A stretch of 64,000 nt of DNA from Brachynemurus nebulosus (taxonomy: Eukaryota; Arthropoda; Insecta; Neuroptera; Myrmeleontidae): the NCBI GenBank assembly GCA_035578155.1, contig JAPWDM010000017.1, forward strand, positions 210,001 through 274,000, in the 5' to 3' direction. The translations under genes and the position numbers were made by a program. Each line of letters begins with the position of its first letter. Within the stretch, counting starts at the first letter, position 1. This document shows positions 1 to 11,097 of this stretch, in pieces. A model generated the notes under the pieces. That model did no database searches. It worked only from the letters and a program-made list of their open reading frames with translations, and was not told where the DNA came from.

Positions 1-2462
1 ACTGACATTATCATTGCTTGATAAACTTTTATTCTGCCTTCCCATGAATCAATTTTTTTAATAATACTCCGAATAGCACTGGCTGCCCTGTTGCTCCTCT
101 CCACCACATCATTAGCCATCACCGAAGATGCTCCTGTTGAACTGAACTTGATACCTAAATAAGTGAAGTTTTTGACGATCTCTATTTCTGTTTGTTTGTA
201 TGTAAAATGATAAGATTTCTCTCGTAATTTTCCTTTATGAAAGATAAGAATCTTAGTTTTTTCTACATTTAGTTTTAAACAATTTTTATCATTAAATTTT
301 TCGAGTGCTAGTAATTGCTTTTGTGCATTATAATGTGTAGTGGATAGGAGCACCAAGTCATCCGCGTATCCTAAGTAATATAGCATATTATAAGCATCGA
401 CATCAACGCCATTACAATTCGCCAACTGCAATTCCTCTCCCAAGTCCGCTATGTATATAGCAAATAGCAGTGCGCTTAAGCTATCCCCCTGCATTAAACC
501 CAACCCTGGTTTGATATATTTTGTATACTCATTGTCTTTTTTAATACACATCGCTATACCTTCATAAATATTTTTTATTATTCTTATAATTTTACTACTT
601 ACTCCTATATTGAATAGTTTCTTCCATAGAATCTCTCTGTTAATTGAGTCGAATGCACGTTTATAGTCCACAAAAGTTGCAAATAGTTTTGATTTTGGTA
701 ATCTTAACTGCTGATTGATAACTGAGTATAATACAAATATATTATCTCTACAACCTCGATACTTCCTAAAGCCATTTTGTTCTTCCGGTAATAATTTATT
801 AATTTCTATATAGTATTGCATTCGACTGTAAATAACAGAAGTGAAAAGTTTCAGTATAGTATTAGCTAGTGTGATCCCTCTGTAGTTATCTGGGTTTTCC
901 GGGTTTCCTTTTTTATGTATCATAAATAATAGGGATTTCCCCCATCCTTCCGGTATTTTTTCATTTTCTAAAATATTATTAAATATATTTAACAAACATT
1001 GAAAGCCAATGTTTGGTAAATTTTTCCAAAATTCATTTTTAATTAAATCAGTACCGGGACTTTTCCCATTTTTTAATTTTTTTATAGTATCATTTAATTC
1101 TTCCCATTGAATTTTCTTATCAAAAAAAGGATGTATACAGTCTTGGAATCTAATTTCACTAGATAATATTTCTTTTTCATACATTTCTATTAAATATTTT
1201 TCCCATTCTACTATATTTACCTTATTAATATATTTCCGTTTACCTTTAAAATATTTTAAAGCATCCCAGAATTCTCCAGAATTTCTCACACTAGCCAACC
1301 TATCTCTCAGTTCCCTATAATATACATCCTTTGCAGTCCGTATTACTTTATAATATTCCTTTTTTTCTTTTATATATATATCTAGTGTATCAGTATCGAA
1401 ACCGTTACTCCTACATATTTTTAATGCGTTTTTTACCTTAATTTTGTGTTCCTTACATAATATGTCAAACCAGGGTTTATTTTTCTTTATTAATTTTGCC
1501 GAGTTCATTTGAATAGTACGTGACATCCCAGTAGTATCGATTGCACTCTTTATAATAGTTTCAAATTCAGGATAGGAATCGCAGTCATGCTTCATTTCGG
1601 TTTTTATAATTTCTTGATACTCTATTTTCTTTTCATCAATCCATTTATATATCTGCAAAATTGAATAGGGTGTTTTTATTTCTGAATTATTAATATTTTT
1701 ATTACCTATATTTCTAAGCTCAACTATACATGGAAAATGATCCGAGTTATTTACATTATAATCTATGTGCATTTTATTAATTAGATGTACGTAGTCCCAA
1801 TTAACCCAAATAAGATCAATAATGCTCTTACCACACGGTCCTGCATATGTGAATGACGCCGGCCTGTCACCTTTTGTACGTCCATTTAATACTATAAAAC
1901 CTCTTTTTTCCATTAATTCTACTAAATTTTTACCTTGTTTATTAATTTTGCTATCTAATGTTAATCTATTTGCAAAAACACTGTCTGTTTCGATAATATC
2001 ATTATCCCATGTATTGAGATTGCCTATATAACAATTCATATCTCCTCCCAAAATTACCATATTACCATTAGAAAAAATCTCATCTTGTAATATGTTTTCC
2101 AGTTCATCTAAATATTTATCAAACTTTTCTTGTTGTGCTAAATAAATAACACCAATAATCATTTTATCCTGATTAATTTTAACTTCTACTATTAAACATA
2201 TATCCGTTTGTGTTATTACCTTAACAGACAGTGTTCTTTGTTTTTTAACTAACAGTAGTATCCCCCCTGACGCTCGCCCCTTATTATGAGTTTTTATTGC
2301 ATTACTATAAACACAAACAAAATCAGAAAATATATTTTCTAAATTTAATGTAAAATTATTTACCCATGTCTCCGTTAACCCTATAATATCATACTCGGTA
2401 TATTGATTACATAATTCAATCGCATTTTTAATGCCATGACAGTTCCAAAATTTAATTTTTAA
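1..2462 (-). CDS. LINE ORF2: AP endonuclease plus reverse transcriptase (partial, open at left edge)
   Basis: Polyprotein of a non-LTR retrotransposon, expected to nick target DNA and reverse-transcribe the element RNA at the nick. Codons lie on plus positions starting at multiples of 3. The frame opens after a TGA at 2522-2520, and I found no stop in the stretches checked down to base 1. It begins near TNLKIKFWNCHGI; then come endonuclease motifs GLTETW, GGDMNCYIGN, ASFTYAGPCGKSIIDLIWV and NNSDHFP, a linker, and RT motifs NPENPDNYRGITLAN, QNGFRKYRGC, FVDYKRAFDS, GLMQGDSLSALLFA and YADD (codons 368-357). No ATG lies near the expected start: the codon is TTA where ATG might be expected, and the ORF1 stop (2461-2459) overlaps it. 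Initiation may need reinitiation or frameshifting, or the start has mutated. The 3' end lies outside the window. The endonuclease type places it in the APE-bearing LINEs; the clade is not assigned. Confidence 0.93.
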
Positions 2463-3110
2463 GTTTGTATCACATTCTTTTTTTTGCGTTGGTTTAAATC
2501 TATTCGTCCAGCACCCATTTCACACTTTTTTTTATTTTCTTGTAGTATCTTATCAGTCTGTATTTCCTCATATTCTTCCGACGATTGAGTAAATATTCTC
2601 TTGCTTGATGTTTTTTCTATTTCTTTCTTTCGACGTAACCTCTTTTCCTTTTGTTCTTGTCTTATATCTATTGGTAAATCTCTGTTTATGTAAGTATTGG
2701 TTCCTTTTAACTTTCTTCTTGCATTATAAATTTCTTCTTTCTTTTTAACTGAGTACATGATAACTTTAATTGGACGAGATTTTTTATTTTTTTTTTCCGA
2801 TGCGAAATATGGTATCAATATCGTCATTATTACATTTCACCTCTAACTTTTCATTAATTATTTTTAATATATTTTGTTGCAGGTCCATTTCATTAACTTC
2901 ATTTTCATCAATTCCGTGTATTACCAAATTTCTTTGATTTACAATACATTTTAAATAATTTATTGTTTTTTCTTGTTGTACTATTTTTTCTTTCATTTGT
3001 TTATTTTCGTTTAACATTTGCTGGCATAAACTTTTAACTTCTTCCATTTCTTTTTCTGACTTGTTCATTTTTTCTAGTATTTGATCTATTTTCTGTTCCA
3101 TTGTACACAT
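2459..3110 (-). pseudogene. LINE ORF1 (coiled-coil RNA-binding type), one frameshift
   Basis: ORF1 of the same element, about 215 codons. The start MCTMEQKIDQILEKMNKSE leads into a heptad-like coiled coil (roughly residues 5-60), then a globular RRM-like segment starting RNLVIHGIDENEVNE and ending FRIGKKK, typical of LINE ORF1 RNA chaperones. The frame closes at 2784, but homology continues in another frame with KSRPIKVIMYSVKKKEEI, the expected C-terminal domain, and a basic tail to the stop at 2459. The change of frame falls on a run of about ten A's near 2787-2797, so a one-base slip (mutation, sequencing error or programmed slippage) separates the halves. No CCHC zinc knuckle is visible. 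The downstream ORF2 overlaps the final codons. Confidence 0.85.
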
Positions 3111-3548
3111 TTACACAATTACAGATACGATAACCACTCTAATAATTAATTTATTCACTAAATACAATAACTATTTTAATATTTACTAAGTATTTGTTTG
3201 TTTATATTTTATTTTTATGAGCCACACTGATTTATATAATTAATTAAAGGTTATTTTTTTTTTTTTACAATTAAGGTGTACCAACATGTATAGATTTTTT
3301 TAAGGTTATTATAAATTTTTAATTCCTTTTTTTTTTTTTAAAGATATATATTGATTTGGAACCGATATTATGACTTTCTTGATAACTGTTCCCTTCACTT
3401 TAATAAATTCACAAATACTTTTTATCTTTAGGTTACTATTTATCAATAAATTTTATATTTTTCTTAGGATATAATTCATTCGATCCTATCACTTTCCAGT
3501 CGTACTACCAACCTCTAGCTCGTCTAATATATACATATGCTCTTATGA

Positions 3549-3875
3549 AAAAAAATACCCCCGTCGTAGCATCCTGCATAATATTGCGAATTTCTGTTTA
3601 TAAAATTTAGTTTTTCTTGGAAACTAGTTGACATAGAACAATAGTTTAAAGACCTTTTTTATGTCATTTTTTCTCCTCTTTCCAATGGTATAAAAAAGTT
3701 TAACAACAATTTTTGAATAAGGGAAAATTTTGGCAATAACTAATTTTTTCCGCGAAAAATGCCACAAAAACCATGTTCCAGGCATCAGACCTGTTTGGCT
3801 AACGAACTTGTCCAACGGTTTGGGACTTTAAACATTTTCACCAAATTTTGTAAAAGTAGGACGTTTCGTTGGATA

Positions 3876-3943
<68 letters not shown>

Positions 3944-4063
3944 TGAACATTATTTTCGGTTTCTAGGGACCTCAAAACAAATTTCTGTCATAGTCACGCA
4001 GACTCAAGTCGCGTCATGACAGTGGCCGTAATAGCTGACTTTTCGATTCGAAAATTCTCTAAT
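3549..4063 (-). mobile_element. A-family HINE-like repeat, copy A1
   Basis: Near full-length non-autonomous repeat without coding capacity. On the minus strand it starts with an AATTTTCGA...TCGAAAA hairpin near 4060, continues through a segment containing TTTTGAGGTCCCTAGAAACC, a (TA)n tract at about 3878-3941, then a segment with CCGTTGGACAAGTTCGTTAG. It ends with AAATTCGCAATATTATGCAGG, a GCAGGATGCTACG hairpin remnant, and a T-run. The same order is seen in copies near 37.4, 38.2, 50.2 and 53.3 kb. Confidence 0.75.
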
Positions 4064-4555
4064 ACGTGCACAATACAATTTTGTATACAAAAATACGAAC
4101 CCACACATATTTGTAAGCAAATACATATACTGGGTGTCCCATTTGGATGTATACATACGATTTACATGTTAATTTTTAACATTGGGTTCCCATAAGGAAA
4201 AAGTTATGTCACAAGAGTGCTTTGAGCAAGCTAATAATACTAATTTAATATTATAACTACAGTCACTCCCAAAATTATTTGGACAACATATAATTACACA
4301 GGCCTGCAAAATTAAGGTCATAAAAAACTTTTTTAATGTTAATAGGTGATCTTTATATTTTTTTGGGTGCTAAATCCAAATTTGAATTTCATTATTTTGT
4401 ATCACCCACAGTTTTGTCACATTTTGGCTATGTCAGATTTAATGAAATATGCTAATATTCTATAAGAGTGAAAAAAAATAACTTGTACAAGACAAACAGA
4501 GCTTTATTTTAACACATAAAATATATTTTTATTCCTAATACTAAGTTTTATGAAG

Positions 4556-5064
4556 GTTTTAAGAGTCCATGGGCTTATATTTTCTTTCTCTCTTTTCTTT
4601 GAAGCTTCGAATGTGGCTTTTTTTCTGTGTGCCGCTTACTGACTTTCTCGGTGAAAGGACCAACAGTAATCTCCCATCATCCTGGTGTTTCAACGCCCCT
4701 GATAGCGTTTTTCCATTATCTTGATATCCTGGTGGAAACGTTCTCTTTGTTCCTCACTGACAGCTCCTAAATTGTCCAGAAAGTAGTCTAGCTGGCTGTT
4801 TAAAAAATGAACCTTTAAGCTCGTTAAACATTCCAAATTCTTGAAGCGATTAAGTATATTAGATACAATGGTTATATTATAGTCTGGGTCTTTTTTGTTA
4901 CCCAAAAACTTGTTAACAACTTCCTTGAAAGCAATCCAAGCCTCTTTCTCTTTCACTGTTATATGTAATTCAAACTCAGAGTCAAACATCATTTTTCTTA
5001 TATCAGGGCCAATGAAGACGCCCTCTTGTAACTTTGCTTCTGATAAATGCGGGAACTTTGAGCA
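4556..5064 (-). pseudogene. Fragment of a multicopy arthropod protein family (FHQDI...RYQGR type)
   Basis: The minus strand reads SKFPHLSEAKLQEGVFIGPD, then an acidic-aromatic stretch containing VNKFLGNKKDPDYN, then KVHFLNSQLDYF and FHQDIKIMEKRYQGR. A TGA replaces the expected W after RYQGR, and the match continues with GDYCWSFHRESQ before another stop. I recognise this as the C-terminal part of a large, uncharacterised family found in many arthropod genomes; its function is unknown and I assign none. Downstream on the minus strand is an AATAAA-like signal (about 4505), as at a gene's 3' end. It lies inside the Tc1-like element in opposite orientation to the transposase, so it may be a captured or retrocopied piece. 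Confidence 0.65.
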
Positions 5065-5289
5065 AAGATATTGGAATTATAAGATATTATATTCATTATA
5101 AGATATTGGATCGCTGGCTTTCGCATATTTAGTATTATATTGATTGCATTAATTTTCTGAACTATTTTTTGAATATAAAGGTTTATGATGTAAAATGTAG
5201 GGAAATGGTGGGTGATACAGCAATTTTATTGTTATTTTCAGATTCAGCACACTAAAATCCATAAAAATATGGTTAAAGTATTAAAAAAG

Positions 5290-5949
5290 TTTTTTAGTCG
5301 TTGGCCTGTGTTATTTAAAAACAAATTATTACATTTGAGGAATTATTACATTGGAGGGAGGTTCTTTTCTCCGATGAAACTAAATTTGAAATGTTCAACA
5401 CAAGAGAGCAAAACCCCAATTTGTGTGAAAAAATCGAAAAGATGCGCTGAATCCAAAAAATGTGGTTTCAACTGTTAAGTACAGAGGTGGTTCCGTAATG
5501 ATTTGGGGATGTATGGCGGAAAATTGGGTAGGGAACATGCATGTTTTAGATCGTATCATGGACAGGTTTGTGTATTTAAGCATTCTGAAACAGCATTTAC
5601 ATGCTAGTGTACAAAAAGTAGGAATACAGAATAATTACATGTTCCAAAATGACAGTGATCCAAAACATACCTCCTACGTGGTAAGACAGTGGACAGCATA
5701 TAATGTAGGTACCCCCATTTGCTTCAGACACCTCCACAGTCTCCTGACTTAAATCCCATAGAGCATCTATGACATTATTTAAAGATTAAAGTCATGAGAA
5801 ATTATATTTCGAATATGAACCAATTAGTTACTTATATAAGGTCAGAATAGGAGAAGATAAGTCCAGTTGTAACCAAAAATTTAATTAAATTAATGCCAAG
5901 ACGTTTGGAAGCCGTAATTAAGGCTAAAGGACGTGCCACAAAACACTAA
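5290..5949 (+). pseudogene. Tc1-like DD34E transposase, broken
   Basis: Only the catalytic half is clear. WREVLFSDETKFEMFNT (from 5352) carries the first Asp. After a stop and frameshift near 5450 the frame continues NPKNVVSTVKYRGGSVMIWG, with the second Asp in QNDSDPKHTS. A further shift near 5715 gives SPDLNPIEHL with the Glu, and the end reads RRLEAVIKAKGRATKH with a stop at 5947-5949. At least two frameshifts and several stops make it inactive. The N-terminal paired-type DNA-binding part is not recognisable. Confidence 0.85.
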
Positions 5950-6561
5950 TACTATTTATTTTACTCGAATGAGCTTTTTTTATATAGTTAATTAGTGTCC
6001 AAATAATTTTGTGACCTGATAATTATCACATGTATTTAATTTTTTTAAATATTTTAAATTTTCTTGTTGACTCTGAAAGTAATAAATATATATTTATAGT
6101 GTAGAGACTTCATAGATTTTATGAATGTATCTATGAAATCGATTTGTTGTTTTATAATCAAATAATAATTTATAACAATAATAATGCAGTAAAATAGAGA
6201 AATGAATGTCGCAATTTTCAAGCAGTTCACATTTTTACATAATAAATATTTTTGTCATCTGCTGTAAATTAAAAAAGGCATTTTTTTATTTTCTTGAAAA
6301 TAAAATATTAAAATAATAAAAATACCAAAAAAATATTCTGTTGAAGAAATAGTGCAGATAAATAGTGGAAAAAAATTATTTTATAAAAGAAAATTACCAG
6401 AAATAGGAATATGTTTATCCAAAGCACTCTTGTGACATAACTTTTTCCTTATGGGAATCCAATGTTAAAAATTAACACGTAAATCGTATGTATACATCCG
6501 GCCGGGACACCCAGTATTATTTTACGCATGTGGATTTGTCTACAAATGTGTGCACTCATAT

Positions 6562-7177
6562 TAGGGTTGCTCGATATACATCGATGTATCGAAAACATCG
6601 ATATTTACCATTCGATATATCGAATCAGTCCAATACATCAGTTACAGTCGATATTTTACGATATATCGATGTATTTTATTCAATGCATCGAATAAACACC
6701 TCATACAATCATACGTTAACTTGTACAAAATTGCGTATAAATATTTAACTTTAGTGGCCAGCTCCGTACCATGCGAAAGACTTTTTTCTAAAGCTTGACA
6801 AGTTTTGAATCAATAACGCACCAGAATACAAGTAAAGCGAGTAAATGAAATTCTATTTCTGCAAAATTTAGAAAGAAAGTATTGGAATTTGTAATTTTTC
6901 CAAGTGAACTTCCCATTAAAATAATTAAATAGAAATAAGAGTATTATCATTTTAGACTGTGTCTCATTTTTCTGATTTCATATTTTCCTATCCTATTCTG
7001 TCCTATATTTTGAGCTATCAGAATCTACATACATTCGTTCTTAAATTATTTGATGTTTTCTATCGATGCATCGAAAACATCGATGTCTCAATTCGATATA
7101 TCGAAAAACATCGATGCAACCTTTCCGATTGATGCATCACAAAAAACATCGATGTATATTTTAAATGAACATCCGTA
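6562..7177 (+). mobile_element. Short hAT-type element with 8-bp target duplication
   Basis: The 8-bp repeat ACTCATAT flanks it (6554-6561 and 7178-7185). The ends are TAGGGTTGCTC and, on the complement, TACGGATGTTC (8 of 11 match), followed on both sides by ATACATCGATGT. Numerous ATCGAT and TCGATATATCGA motifs lie near both ends, as expected of subterminal transposase-binding repeats. The centre keeps the last codons of a hAT transposase, so this is a deletion derivative. Confidence 0.85.
6754..6894 (+). pseudogene. hAT transposase C-terminal dimerisation segment, two stops
   Basis: 47 codons: VASSVPCERLFSKA, stop, QVLNQ, stop, RTRIQVKRVNEILFLQNL then ERKYWNL and a stop at 6892-6894. The CERLFS motif followed by NEILFLQNL is the hallmark C-terminal dimerisation region of BED-finger hAT transposases. 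The two internal stops are explained by single changes from Gly and Arg codons. The rest of the transposase is deleted. Confidence 0.85.
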
Positions 7178-7185
7178 ACTCATAT

Positions 7186-7735
7186 GATAAATAACAGACT
7201 CAGACAGTTGTGCATTTTTCAATAATATCGTTTATTGTTAAAGCTTAGCACTAAAGTTGAATTTTCAACATTCCATCTGATTATTATCAAATTAAACCTC
7301 TTAAAATTTTTAGCAAATTCTTCTTTTAACTTTCTTCTGTTAACTTCTCATAACCGAATCAATGATGTTTTTGAAGTTTAGTCCTTTCAAGTTGAAATAA
7401 ATAGTCCTTTCAAGTTGAAATTTAGCAATTTCAAGTTTTTGAGATTTAGTCCTTTTTATTTACGCCACATGATAGCACAAATTTAGTAAATTATAGCACA
7501 ACCTTTTTTATTGAAAAAACAACATGGAGTTTTGCTATCATGCTCCAAAATATTTTTTTGGCTGTAAAAATCGCAATTTTCAAAATTTATTTTTCTTTTA
7601 TTTACGGCATATACTAGCACATGTCTAGCACAATATAGCACAACCTTTTTTGTTTGAAAAAAAGAAAAAAACAGAGCTAACTTTACGCCTAAAATTAATT
7701 TTTTGGCTGTAAAAATCGCAATTTTCAATTTTTTT
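7186..7735. repeat. AT-rich stretch with two ~145-bp tandem units
   Basis: Two direct units end in GGCTGTAAAAATCGCAATTT at about 7560 and 7705, each containing TAGCACAACCTTTTTT. A third partial unit resumes to the right of C1 (from about 9762, TTTATTTGCGGC), so C1 appears inserted in the T-run of this array. Short reading frames across it look accidental. Confidence 0.5.
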
Positions 7736-9753
7736 AGTCGAATTTTCTCCGAAAAATTAGACTTATACAGTCTATACGATAAGAGCTGCGAGAGGCGAGA
7801 CCAGGGGCGCTATCCGTTTTCGGACCCGTAGAACACGATTATGTAAAAAAAAAAGATGTCTGATATATATATATATATATATATATTTTCCCGCAACCTT
7901 TTAATATGTGTAGGGCCCCCCCTATGGAAGTTAAGAGATGAAATTTGGTAAGTGGGGCTTATTCCGATGCACAACAATACTATCAAAGTGGGGGTCAAAT
8001 TTTGGGCAAATTTTTTTTCGGACCCGACCTTTAAGGGGGTGGTGGGGGGCGGAAAAGCAATAAAACTTTTCCAAATCGGTTTTAAATAATGTTTCGGTCA
8101 ATTATCTACAACATATCCAAAATTCAGCTTCCTAGGATGATATGGTGGGAGTAGAGGGGGGAAAAACGATTTTCGCTGGATCTAACAGGCCCCCAGCCCC
8201 CCAGAATTAACGTAGAGGGTTGAAATTTGGTGTGTTGATAGAGTTCGAACCTAGGTTGTGCTTTTTGGAGGTTTTAATATTTTACCCCCACCCCCCTCAT
8301 TTTTAAGCTACAATTTCAAGCATTTTCGACGTTTTCGAAGTTTGTACCACTCGCACAGGTCACCCGAATAAACCTAGAGGGCTGAAATTTTGTATTCGGA
8401 TTGAGTTAGTATCAAGGGGGTGCCTTTTGGGGGTCTCGACTTTTAACCCCTACCCCCACCATTTTTATACCCAAAAGAACATGATTTTTCTTGTTTTTTA
8501 ACAGTTTCGTTCGGGTCAAAATCTCTCCAAATAAACCTAGAGGGCTGAAATTTGGTGTACAGGTTAAGCTAATAGCCAGACACTGTTTTTTGGAGGTTTC
8601 AACTTTTAACCCTTACCCCCACGATTTTTACGCCAATATTTCCTTAATTTTTTTGCTTGTTTTCTAACACGTCTAGAGACTCCATAAGGAAACCTAGAGG
8701 GCTGAAATTTTGTACGTGTATTCAGTTAGTATCCAGCTAGTACCTTGTAGGGAGTCCACATCACTTTTTCCCCCCACTTCTCCCATTTTTACATCGGAAT
8801 TGAATGCTATTGTTAAATGTGTTTTAAAAGCATTATGTTTATTCTAAATACAAGTAGGCGAATAGTAATTTTAAAAAATTTAAAAAAAAGTGAATACAAT
8901 TTTTTAACAAATGAAATACATACATATTAAGTAATTTGCAAATGTTATTAGAGTCACTGTTTATTTATTTATTTAATTATTATTTAGGAATTTTGGATTT
9001 TTATTATTTATAAAATAGAAATTTTGGATTTTTTTGGAAAGAAAAAATATCTTCCAGTTTACTATTTAAGTTCCTTTTTTAATATTTAAAAGTAAAACAC
9101 AAAGGCAATTGGCGGATAAGCATGGATAGAAATGCCCTCGTACGAATTGTTTTGGCTTTTTCCCTGTTAACTTCTATCGGCACAAAATTGAAATTTACTG
9201 AGATTCAGCCCTTAAAAACTTAAAATCTTTTTATAAAGCCCCGATCAACCGGACACTCATTATCAGTTTTGAAACCACCAAAATTACAAATCGCTTGTGG
9301 AGTTTCAATTATATTTCGCTTGTAGACACTCAATACCGAAGAAATAATTTTTTTTTATTTTTTTTTATTTTTTATTTTTTTTTTTTTGAATGAAAAAATA
9401 TCTTTATAAAGGCCTTCCAGTTTACTATTTAAGGTCCTTTTTTAATATTTAAAACTAAAACATAAAGGCAATTAGCGGATAAACATGGGCAGGAATGCCC
9501 TCGTACGAATTGTGTTGGTTTTTTTTTCTGCTACCTGTTTTCGGCACAAAATTGAAATTTACTGAGATACAACCCTTAAATACTTAAAACCTTTTTTTAA
9601 AGCCTCGATCAGCCGAACACTCATCACCAGTTTTGAAACCAACAAAATGACAATTCGGTTGTAGACTTTCAATCACATTTCGCTTGTAAACATTCAATAC
9701 CGAAGATGAAGGGGGAAATTCGACTACCGTGATGGGGCCCCGCTGCTCACGGC
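7736..9753 (+). mobile_element. C-family HINE/Helentron-like element, copy C1
   Basis: Non-coding element of about 2 kb. 5' subterminal repeat AGTCGAATTTTCTCC at 7736, then a conserved leader (GCTGCGAGAGGCGAGACC), a (TA)n tract at 7862-7886 (short in this copy) and TTTTCCCGCAACC. Next come about four degenerate tandem units of about 162 bp, each with CTAGAGGGCTGAAATTTGGT (about 8209, 8371, 8535, 8692), and two 3' modules of about 355 bp (9050-9400 and 9405-9710) sharing CCTCGTACGAATTG. The 3' end has the inverse subterminal repeat GGGGGAAATTCGACTA, then a hairpin (CCGTGA 9727-9732, TCACGG 9747-9752 around GGGGCCCC) and a T-run. This matches the design described for Helentron-associated elements. 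No Rep/helicase is present, so it is non-autonomous. Confidence 0.75.
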
Positions 9754-10663
9754 TTTTTTTTTATTTGCGGCTTATAATAGTACATCTGTGAAGATCCTTA
9801 TTATGTGGAGGCCCTAGAACACGCGTCTCAAGTGTCCTTATGTAAATACAGCTCTGTACAGGAAAGTTTTGTTTTAATTGGTTATTAAAAGCTTTATAGT
9901 AAAACTTGACATAATTATTACAACTAGTTGTGTCCAACACTTCTACCTATATTTAACCTACTTAAACTATTTTAAATAGTGATAGAAATTCGGTAAAATA
10001 AGGCTCTTTGGTTACTACACCGAAAATCGAACATTTACGGACCAAGATAAAATTTTTCACACGAAGTATGTCATTTTTTGCACTTATCTGCATTCCGAAT
10101 TTTTTTCATTTTAGAATAATTTCTACAGACTAATTATTCGTCAAAGTACCTAATATACTTCTATATTAGCGTCCGAACAAATGTCACTTCTTATATTATT
10201 TGTCATCCAAACTTCAGATTCGAGTAGTGCACAAACAGCTTCTCTTAGGTTGCCCTTTCATTTAGACGTATTTTCTATTTCTAAGTTCTTGTTACCACTA
10301 TTCTTAATTATTAAAGGTTTCTTCACAATATTTTATTTTGAAATTATAGTAAACGATATGATCATAATGAACAAAAGACAATAACTGCAAATATTAAAAA
10401 ATATGAGAAATTGTTTCGTAGTACGTAATCTTACAGAAGACATTTTAAATCGATCATCCTAGAATAAAATATTTAAAAAAATTTTTCTTTTATTGCTAGA
10501 ATTTGTAACATATATTTTTTAGACTGAGTTACAGTTGAAAGAAATTCATGACGCTTAAAACTTAAATTTGAAAAATTATTTTCAAAAGAATGTAATGGTC
10601 AACATACAATGAAATGCAGACTACGTATAATTAGTTTATCCATAGAACTGTGAATAAAGTTCT
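9754..10663. other. Unassigned AT-rich stretch
   Basis: It starts with the resumed 145-bp repeat unit that C1 interrupts, then AT-rich sequence. A 67-codon frame at 10181-10384 has no recognisable motif and is probably chance. I see no other feature. Confidence 0.4.
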
Positions 10664-11097
10664 ATTCACACTATACGTTCCGTCTACATTACGTTCCGTC
10701 AGTTTTTATTTGCATTTACACTTCCAAGTTCCAGTTCGGCTTTAATCCCGTTTCGGTTAAGTACGTAGTACCTACACGAATATGTCTAACAAGGAAACCT
10801 CGCGAAGTCGAAAATTCGAAAAAATCTGAATCTTTGTCAGTATGTAGAGGGTAACTATCTAATAACATAAAAAAGATCAGTTGCTGCTAAAAGACGTTTT
10901 TAAGGCGTGAACCACCCCCTCAAAGTTGGAACTCAAAAATTTAAAAATCTATGAAATTTTGTTTATACATAGGTTACTTTAAAGAGGTCTAGTAAGAAAT
11001 ATAACATTATTTTTTCTATTTACACATTTTTAAGGGGTGAAACTACCCCTTCAACTGTGTACTTAAAAATTTAAAAATTTATGACATTTTATTTATA

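Larger units (their letters stand above)
1..3545 (-). mobile_element. Non-LTR retrotransposon (LINE), 3' end outside window
   Basis: The element reads right to left: 5' UTR (about 3545-3111, T-rich on the plus strand, no features recognised), ORF1, then ORF2. The 5' boundary is inferred because an A-family repeat begins at about 3549. No target duplication can be tested because the 3' end is missing. Confidence 0.8.
4260..6019 (+). mobile_element. Nested Tc1-like transposon, defective
   Basis: Ends are CAGTCACTCCCAAAATTATT at 4260 and, on the complement from 6019, TCAGGTCACAAAATTATT, each continuing TGGAC; TA lies outside each end. Inside is a broken DD34E transposase on the plus strand and, facing the other way, a fragment of an unrelated protein family. 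The related outer element at 34.2 kb lacks this insertion and also lacks about 160 bp to its right (6020-6180), so the exact right boundary is less sure than the left. Confidence 0.75.
4130..6514. mobile_element. Long-TIR element with TA target duplication
   Basis: Inverted repeats of about 95 bp face each other: 4130 onward starts CTGGGTGTCCC, and the complement of 6514 leftward starts with the same 11 bases and stays nearly identical through GTTATGTCACAAGAGTGC. TA flanks both ends (4128-4129 and 6515-6516), as expected for a Tc1/mariner-type element. Apart from a nested Tc1-like element its interior is AT-rich and non-coding, so it is non-autonomous. A second copy lies at 34157-35236. Confidence 0.8.

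Noticed and set aside
4895..5101. Plus-strand frame over the FHQDI-family fragment
   Set aside because: Antisense shadow of the recognisable minus-strand protein fragment.
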